11,637 nucleotides of DNA from the NCBI GenBank assembly GCA_905233325.1, contig CAJODU010000035.1, positions 1 to 11,637 on the forward strand, written 5' to 3'. The translations under genes and the position numbers were made by a program. Positions 6,752 to 11,637 of the stretch are shown in pieces (position 1 is the stretch's first letter; each line of letters starts with the position of its first letter). The notes under the pieces were generated by a model. That model did no database searches. It was given only the letters and a program-made list of their open reading frames with translations, and was not told where the DNA came from. This stretch comes from an uncultured Selenomonadaceae bacterium. Its GTDB lineage: Bacteria; Bacillota; Negativicutes; Selenomonadales; Selenomonadaceae.

Positions 6752-6766
6752 AGGAGGATTTTGATG
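6752..6766 (+). promoter_or_regulatory. Ribosome binding site deciding the dnaN start (TTGATG pair)
   Basis: AGGAGG at 6752-6757 is six bases from ATG 6764 and three from the in-frame TTG 6761. ATG 6764 is chosen; it also gives the usual clamp N-terminus. No convincing promoter lies in the 24 bases between the esterase stop and this start. Confidence 0.8.
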
Positions 6767-7876
6767 AATTTTACTTGCTCAAGAAAAGATTTGGTAGAGG
6801 CCTTTAATGTCGTCTCTAAGGCTGTATCATCTAAACCACAAATGCCCATACTTTCCGGTATTTATATGAAGGCAGAGGGCAGCACACTCGAACTTCAAGC
6901 CAACAACTTTGAGATGGGTATTGTAACCAAAATTCCCGTCAATACTGAAACCCCCGGCGAAATAGTTGTCACCGGCAAGTATCTCCAAGAAATTGTCCGC
7001 AAACTCTCCGGTGAGACAGTTAATATTGAACATGATGAAGCTCATCACGTTGCAAATATCAAGTCTGATACTGCGAACTTCAAACTTTTGAGCATGTCAT
7101 CTGAGGATTTTCCAAAAGTCAAGTCACCGGAGACTTTCTCAACCTTCTCGATAAGGACTTCTACATTAAAAAATCTCATTCGCAAAACTGCCTATGCCTG
7201 TGCCAGTGAGGAAGTCAGACCAATCTTCACCGGCTGCTGTCTGGAGCTGGCAGGTAATTCCGTTTCAATGATTGCAACCAACACCCACCGCCTCGCCATT
7301 ATGAAAGATACTCTTGAGACAGAGTTGGAGAATTTGACTTTTGTTGTTCCTTCAAAGACACTCTGGGAACTCTTCAAAATGCTTGATGCTTCTGATCCTT
7401 CAAACACTGTCACTGTTGATTGTTCGCGTAAAAATATCAGCTTTACATTCGATAATATATTTATGACTTCAAGGCTCATTGATGGTCAATTCCCGCCTTA
7501 CGATAAGGTTATCCCCAAAACTTCAGAGACGGTTGTAACTGTCAAAGTAGCTGAACTGATGGAAACTGTAGACCGCATTGCACTTATCTCTAAAGAGACC
7601 GAGTACAATACCATTCGATTCATCTTCACGCAAGACGGAATCAATATCTCCTCAGACAGTCCTGAAGTCGGTCGGGCAGAAGAGCAGATCAGTGCGAAAA
7701 TCGAGGGTGCGGATATTGATATTTCCTTCAATGTCAAATATATAGTCGATGTTCTCAAGGTCATTGATTCTGAAGAATGTGTCATTAAACTCAGCAAGCC
7801 TTTGAGTCCTATTGATATTCGTGAGAAGGACAGGGACGACTTTATTTATGTTGTCACTCCGGTTAGGACGAATTAA
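6764..7876 (+). CDS. dnaN: DNA polymerase III beta subunit (sliding clamp)
   Basis: The beta clamp is a ring-shaped dimer that tethers DNA polymerase III and many repair proteins to DNA. The 370-residue length is normal. It begins MNFTCSRKDLVEAFNVVSKA and continues with SSKPQMPILSGIYM, the typical start of clamp domain 1. Domain 2 includes EEVRPIFTGCCLEL and MIATNTHRLAIMK, a well conserved stretch, and domain 3 includes EYNTIRFIFTQDGINISS. The end DFIYVVTPVRTN fits the conserved C-terminal strand that lines the partner-binding pocket. recF follows after 18 bases. Unlike most bacteria, dnaA is not the gene before dnaN; that place is held by the esterase. A weak candidate promoter (TTGAAG 6681-6686, 17-base gap, GATAAA 6704-6709) lies in the end of the esterase gene, but it is not convincing. 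Confidence 0.97.
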   Translation: MNFTCSRKDLVEAFNVVSKAVSSKPQMPILSGIYMKAEGSTLELQANNFEMGIVTKIPVNTETPGEIVVTGKYLQEIVRKLSGETVNIEHDEAHHVANIKSDTANFKLLSMSSEDFPKVKSPETFSTFSIRTSTLKNLIRKTAYACASEEVRPIFTGCCLELAGNSVSMIATNTHRLAIMKDTLETELENLTFVVPSKTLWELFKMLDASDPSNTVTVDCSRKNISFTFDNIFMTSRLIDGQFPPYDKVIPKTSETVVTVKVAELMETVDRIALISKETEYNTIRFIFTQDGINISSDSPEVGRAEEQISAKIEGADIDISFNVKYIVDVLKVIDSEECVIKLSKPLSPIDIREKDRDDFIYVVTPVRTN

Positions 7877-7894
7877 TAGAGGGGCGGTAGTTGT

Positions 7895-9004
7895 TTGCAA
7901 GTCCTAAAAATCAGACTCAAAGATTTTAGAAACTTCAAAGAGCTCAGTCTTGATCCCAAAAATGTTATAAATGTTTTCCTTGGTGACAATGCTCAAGGTA
8001 AGACGAATTTGCTTGAAAGTATACATTTTGCCTCACTTGGCCGCTCTCAGCGTGTCCAGAAAGAGACCGATTTAATCCGCTGGGAGCAGCCCCAGGCTTT
8101 CATTTATCTTTCATTCCAAAAACTCGGTGTTGAGCAGAGTATTGCCTTTGAGATCACAGCCGGAAAACAGCGCAGAATCCTTCTCAACGAGCACCCCATC
8201 AAAATCAAGCAGCTAATTGGCAGATTTAACACTGTCCTATTTGCACCTGAAGATTTATTTCTGATAAAAGGTTCCCCTGCCAACAGGAGAAAGTTTTTAG
8301 ATGCTGAAATTTCTCAAGCCTCTCCTGTTTACTTTGCTGATCTTTTGAAGTATAATAAAATTCTGATGCAACGCAATTCTCTGCTCAAGATGATTAAAGA
8401 AGGACAAGCAAAATCAAATTCCCTTGCACTGTGGAATGAGCAGATCGCTGATATGGCAGTCAAGATAATTGTCAAGCGTCTTGAGACTGTTGGGAAGATC
8501 AGCCGCCTTGCAAATACTCTTCAACAAAAAATTTCTGAGCAGCTTGAAAATATCAAAATAATATACGAAATGCACGGCGTTGATGAAAGTCAGATGTTGC
8601 CGTCAGAGCTCTATAATTGGTATATCAAGAAACTGTCAGATAATCAAAAAATTGATATAATTCGCGGTTCAACTTCCTTCGGTCCTCACCTTGATGATAT
8701 AAAATTTTTAATCAATGATCGTGATTTGCGTTCATTTGGTTCTCAAGGTCAGCAGAGGACGGCGATTTTGGCTCTCAAACTTTCTGAACTTGAGTTTCTG
8801 AAAGAAGAGACCGGCGATTATCCTATCCTTCTGCTTGATGATGTGATGTCTGAGCTTGATATTAAAAGGCGAAAACAACTGCTGGATTTCCTCGACCGCC
8901 AAAAGATACAAACTTTTATAACCGCTACAGATTCTGCTTACTTTCCTCAAGATTCAAATGCCGACTTCTTCAGCGTCAAACTTGGAAATATTAAGCCGAG
9001 GTGA
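7895..9004 (+). CDS. recF: DNA replication and repair protein RecF
   Basis: RecF is an SMC/Rad50-like ATPase that, with RecO and RecR, helps load RecA at single-strand gaps. The 369 residues are full length. Visible are the N-terminal KIRLKDFRNFKELSL, Walker A GDNAQGKT (30-37), the RRKFLDAEIS stretch after SPAN, the FGPHLDD motif (262-268), the ABC-type signature FGSQGQQR (281-288), Walker B ILLLDD (311-316) and the SELD D-loop (319-322). The start is TTG at 7895: it gives the standard N-terminus, no in-frame ATG is available near it, and a G-rich stretch (GAGGGGCGG, 7879-7887) lies seven bases upstream as a mediocre ribosome binding site. The gene follows dnaN by 18 bases, as in many bacteria, and its stop overlaps the ribosome binding site of the next gene. 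Confidence 0.96.
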   Translation: MQVLKIRLKDFRNFKELSLDPKNVINVFLGDNAQGKTNLLESIHFASLGRSQRVQKETDLIRWEQPQAFIYLSFQKLGVEQSIAFEITAGKQRRILLNEHPIKIKQLIGRFNTVLFAPEDLFLIKGSPANRRKFLDAEISQASPVYFADLLKYNKILMQRNSLLKMIKEGQAKSNSLALWNEQIADMAVKIIVKRLETVGKISRLANTLQQKISEQLENIKIIYEMHGVDESQMLPSELYNWYIKKLSDNQKIDIIRGSTSFGPHLDDIKFLINDRDLRSFGSQGQQRTAILALKLSELEFLKEETGDYPILLLDDVMSELDIKRRKQLLDFLDRQKIQTFITATDSAYFPQDSNADFFSVKLGNIKPR

Positions 9005-9010
9005 TATTGT

Positions 9011-9925
9011 ATGAGTGATTTGTCTCCGATAGGCGATATTATGAAAAAAAGCCTTAAAGCGTTGGGCGATGATTTTTATATTAAATTTTTGCGGCAGTCA
9101 CTGATTGCAAATTGGAAGGAAATTATCGGCGAGAATTATGCAAAAAAAATTAAACCTTTGCGGGTTGAACATAAAAGATTATTTGTATATTCCGGCGACA
9201 GTTCTTGGAAATCGACTGTTTATACCTACAAAACAAAGATCATCAAAAAGATCAATGATTATTTCGATACAGATTTAATTGATGAGATAATATTTGGACG
9301 CCCATCGGAAAAACCTAAAGCAATTTCAAGTACATCAGCACCTGTCAATGAAGTCGATATTGTCAAGGCAGTGAGGAGCATTAAACTAACTAAAGAAGAA
9401 ATTGAAGAGATAGAAAAAAACTGTGCCTGTATTGAAGATGAGGCATTAAGAGAAACATTTTTGAAGACTTCAATCAGTCGTGCTAAATCCGAAAAGTACA
9501 GAAAAAGTCAAGGCTGGCATGAATGTCCACATTGTGGCGTACTTTGTCCGCCTGAGCAAAAGATCTGCAACAAGTGCAAAAATCTGGAATATGAAATTTT
9601 TGAGAAAACTGTAATCAAAATTCTGCAAGAAGTTCCTTGGGTAACTTATGCTGAGATAAAAAAAGAAATTGAAAAGACCATGCCGAATATGTATGGTGAG
9701 TGTACATCAGAAAAGATAGAAAATCTTCGCGGGACACTCGTTCAACAAATGGCACAGACACTTGACAAAAAGAATGAAAATCGTATAAAATCATTGGTAA
9801 TGCTTTTTAAAGGTGTAAAACCTGAAGATTTGACAGATAGTCTGATATCTAAAGCTCTTTACGAATTGAGATATGATTTACCGGCAGAAGTAAGACTCAG
9901 CTTAGTTCGTAGTGCCGAGAAGTAA
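9011..9925 (+). CDS. DUF721 (DciA-like) protein with zinc-ribbon and extra C-terminal domain
   Basis: The N-terminal part (about residues 1-97) looks like a DUF721/DciA domain: short helices with LIANWKEIIGENYAKKIKPL, then strands with KRLFVYSGDSSWKSTVYTYK and a helix ending in IDEIIFG. DciA proteins are proposed ancestral loaders of the replicative helicase and are often encoded between recF and gyrB, exactly as here. A charged linker (98-165) follows, with a helix rich in Glu and Lys. A zinc-ribbon-like motif comes next: Cys172 and Cys175 (CPHC), then Cys186 and Cys189 (CNKC). A further helical region of about 110 residues (192-304) is one I do not recognise. At 304 residues it is much longer than a minimal DUF721 protein. 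GAGGTGA (8998-9004) overlaps the recF stop and sits six bases from the ATG. Coding is AT-richer than in gyrB. Helicase loading is inferred from domain and context. Confidence 0.72.
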   Translation: MSDLSPIGDIMKKSLKALGDDFYIKFLRQSLIANWKEIIGENYAKKIKPLRVEHKRLFVYSGDSSWKSTVYTYKTKIIKKINDYFDTDLIDEIIFGRPSEKPKAISSTSAPVNEVDIVKAVRSIKLTKEEIEEIEKNCACIEDEALRETFLKTSISRAKSEKYRKSQGWHECPHCGVLCPPEQKICNKCKNLEYEIFEKTVIKILQEVPWVTYAEIKKEIEKTMPNMYGECTSEKIENLRGTLVQQMAQTLDKKNENRIKSLVMLFKGVKPEDLTDSLISKALYELRYDLPAEVRLSLVRSAEK

Positions 9926-9939
9926 TTATCGATTGTTAT

Positions 9940-9956
9940 AAGGAGAATGGAATTTG
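9940..9956 (+). promoter_or_regulatory. Ribosome binding site supporting the TTG start of gyrB
   Basis: AAGGAG at 9940-9945 is eight bases from TTG 9954-9956, the standard spacing. The nearer ATG at 9947 is out of frame and lies only one base from the AAGGAG, so it is not a credible start. This site supports translation of the whole acidic N-terminal extension of GyrB. Confidence 0.8.
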
Positions 9957-11637
9957 AAAGACAAGATTGATGAGACAAAATTGATTGATCACGAGGAAGA
10001 CGAAGAAGAGGAAGATGAGGAAATTCCTGCACATATTCCTGATGATGATGAAGAGGAAGAAGACGACGAAATAGAAATTCACCACGACGCCTTGAGTGCA
10101 GAGGTCACTGCCGTCAAGGGTGAATATGCAGCCGAGCAGATACAGATTCTTGAAGGACTTGAGGCTGTCCGTATGCGTCCGAGTATGTACATTGGCTCCA
10201 CGTCCGAGCGCGGTCTGCATCATTTGGTTTACGAAGTCGTTGACAATTCCATTGATGAGGCACTTGCCGGCTACTGCTCGGAGATTGGTGTAACGATTCA
10301 CAAGGATAACTCAATAACCGTCAGCGATAATGGTCGCGGCATTCCCGTCGATATGCACGAGAGCGGCAGACCTGCCGTTGAGGTTGTCTTGACGGTTCTT
10401 CACGCCGGCGGTAAGTTTGGCGACAATGGCGGCTACAAGGTCAGCGGCGGACTTCACGGCGTTGGTGTCTCTTGCGTCAATGCACTGTCAAGCAATATGG
10501 AAGTTGAAGTCAGGCGAGACGGCAAACTTTACAATATAGGATTTTCGCGCGGTCACCTTACCACGCCACTCAAGTGTGTTGGTGAGGCGGACACTACCGG
10601 CACTACCGTCACTTTCCTGCCGGACAGCGAGATATTCCCCGTCACAACCTTCAACTATAACACCCTCAAACACCGTCTGCGTGAGCTGGCCTTCCTCAAC
10701 ACCGGCATAACTATCAAGCTCACTGATGAACGTCAAGAAGTCACCACCGAGACAGGCACAGAATATAAATCCGAAACTTTCCATTTTGAAGGTGGTATTC
10801 GTTCATTCGTCGAACATCTCAATCGCAAGAAGGAGAAGATTAATCCGACGCCGATATACTTCAACGGCAAGAAGGACGACACCCTCGTTGAGATTGCCGT
10901 CCAATACAACGACAGCTACCAGGAGAATGTATTCAGCTTTGTCAACAATATCAACACAGAGGAAGGCGGCACCCATCTCGTCGGCTTTAAGGCAGCTCTC
11001 ACTCGTGTTGCCAACGACTTTGCCAAGAAAAATAACCTGCTAAAAAATTCCGATTCCACTCTCTCCGGTGAAGATGTCCGCGAGGGCTTGACGGCGGTGA
11101 TAAGCCTCAAAGTTCGCGATCCTCAATTTGAAGGTCAGACTAAAACTAAACTCGGCAATGCTGAAGTTCGCACAATCGTCTACACCATTGCTCTTGAGGG
11201 TTTAACTGACTTTTTTGAGGAGAACCCTGCCATAACCAAGCAAATTCTTGAGAAGTCTGTTATGGCTGCCAGGGCACGTGAGGCAGCACGTAAGGCTCGT
11301 GAACTCACACGCCGCAAAAATGCTCTTGAGGTCTCCTCGTTGCCCGGCAAGCTCGCCGATTGTTCTGTCAGAGAGGCCGATCAAGCTGAGATTTACATCG
11401 TCGAGGGCGACAGTGCAGGTGGCTCTGCCAAACAAGGACGTGACAGACGTTTCCAGGCGATTCTTCCACTTCGCGGCAAAATTCTCAACGTAGAAAAAGC
11501 TCGCCTTGATAAAATTTTCGCCAATGCTGAAATTCGTGCAATGATCACTGCCTTCGGAACGGGTATAGGTGATGAGTTCGACCTTGACAAACGCCGCTAC
11601 GACAAGATTATCATTATGACTGATGCTGATGTCGACG
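9954..11637 (+). CDS. gyrB: DNA gyrase subunit B, 3' end beyond window, with acidic N-terminal extension
   Basis: GyrB supplies the ATPase and TOPRIM parts of gyrase, which adds negative supercoils. The frame is open for 561 codons to the window edge, without frameshift. Canonical GyrB sequence starts around residue 57 (EYAAEQIQILEGLEAVRMRP). ATP-site motifs are EVVDNSIDEA (Asn98, equal to E. coli Asn46), DNGRGIPVD and SGGLHGVGVSCVNALS, with the QTKTK loop at 395-399. The TOPRIM domain shows EGDSAGGSAKQGRDR (Glu484) and ends in MTDADVD (Asp557, Asp559); these and the LRGKILNVEKARLDKIF stretch favour GyrB over ParE. Residues 1-56 are unusual: 26 of the first 45 are Asp or Glu, in two blocks separated by IPAHIP. 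The TTG start is set by AAGGAG at 9940. gyrA presumably lies further on but is not visible. Confidence 0.96.
   Translation, partial: MKDKIDETKLIDHEEDEEEEDEEIPAHIPDDDEEEEDDEIEIHHDALSAEVTAVKGEYAAEQIQILEGLEAVRMRPSMYIGSTSERGLHHLVYEVVDNSIDEALAGYCSEIGVTIHKDNSITVSDNGRGIPVDMHESGRPAVEVVLTVLHAGGKFGDNGGYKVSGGLHGVGVSCVNALSSNMEVEVRRDGKLYNIGFSRGHLTTPLKCVGEADTTGTTVTFLPDSEIFPVTTFNYNTLKHRLRELAFLNTGITIKLTDERQEVTTETGTEYKSETFHFEGGIRSFVEHLNRKKEKINPTPIYFNGKKDDTLVEIAVQYNDSYQENVFSFVNNINTEEGGTHLVGFKAALTRVANDFAKKNNLLKNSDSTLSGEDVREGLTAVISLKVRDPQFEGQTKTKLGNAEVRTIVYTIALEGLTDFFEENPAITKQILEKSVMAARAREAARKARELTRRKNALEVSSLPGKLADCSVREADQAEIYIVEGDSAGGSAKQGRDRRFQAILPLRGKILNVEKARLDKIFANAEIRAMITAFGTGIGDEFDLDKRRYDKIIIMTDADVD

Noticed and set aside
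9947..9970. Seven-codon ORF (MEFERQD) overlapping the gyrB start, as a possible leader peptide
   Set aside because: Its ATG is only one base from the AAGGAG, too close for initiation, and TTG 9954 has proper spacing; considered chance.
9954..11637. Possible frameshift or broken gyrB
   Set aside because: I translated the frame from TTG 9954 to the last base; it is open throughout and contains all expected ATPase and TOPRIM motifs in order.

Overview
The window is a fully + strand, gene-dense, moderately AT-rich bacterial segment. Strong AGGAGG-type ribosome binding sites, Firmicute-style GyrB, RecF and OppD sequences and the gene order suggest a Bacillota chromosome. A Negativicutes/Selenomonadales-type anaerobe is my best guess, because a DUF721 gene sits between recF and gyrB and a tannase-like esterase is present. 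That placement is inference. There are no tRNA or rRNA genes, insertion sequences or CRISPR arrays, and no gene-free stretch longer than about 145 bases.

Layout. (1) 1-3876: the end of a peptide ABC transporter operon: 3' part of the substrate-binding protein, permeases OppB and OppC, and ATPase OppD. No oppF follows and no terminator is visible. (2) 3902-5088: the rpsF-ssb-rpsR operon. It has a clear extended -10 promoter behind two A-tracts, an 80-nt leader with a hairpin that resembles the S6:S18 autoregulatory element, and an intrinsic terminator after rpsR. (3) 5108-6739: a secreted alpha/beta-hydrolase with the subtype B tannase-like Ser/Asp/His pattern. It starts 19 bases after the terminator T-run and only 25 bases before dnaN. 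(4) 6764-11637: a replication and repair cluster, dnaN-recF-DUF721(DciA-like)-gyrB, with tight spacing. dnaA is not upstream of dnaN, and no oriC or DnaA-box cluster is visible. gyrB runs off the window after the TOPRIM motif.

How the genes work together. The middle and right parts are housekeeping: small-subunit ribosomal proteins S6 and S18 with single-strand-binding protein, then the sliding clamp, gap-repair protein, a probable helicase-loading factor and gyrase B. The opp genes import peptides, and the esterase probably acts outside the cytoplasmic membrane. I see no clear new multi-gene system. The most unusual points are a roughly 50-residue, extremely acidic N-terminal extension on GyrB; a DciA-like protein extended by a zinc-ribbon and a further C-terminal domain; the esterase wedged between ribosomal and replication genes with no room for its own promoter after the terminator; and an OppD whose C-terminal cluster-cysteine positions are all replaced.
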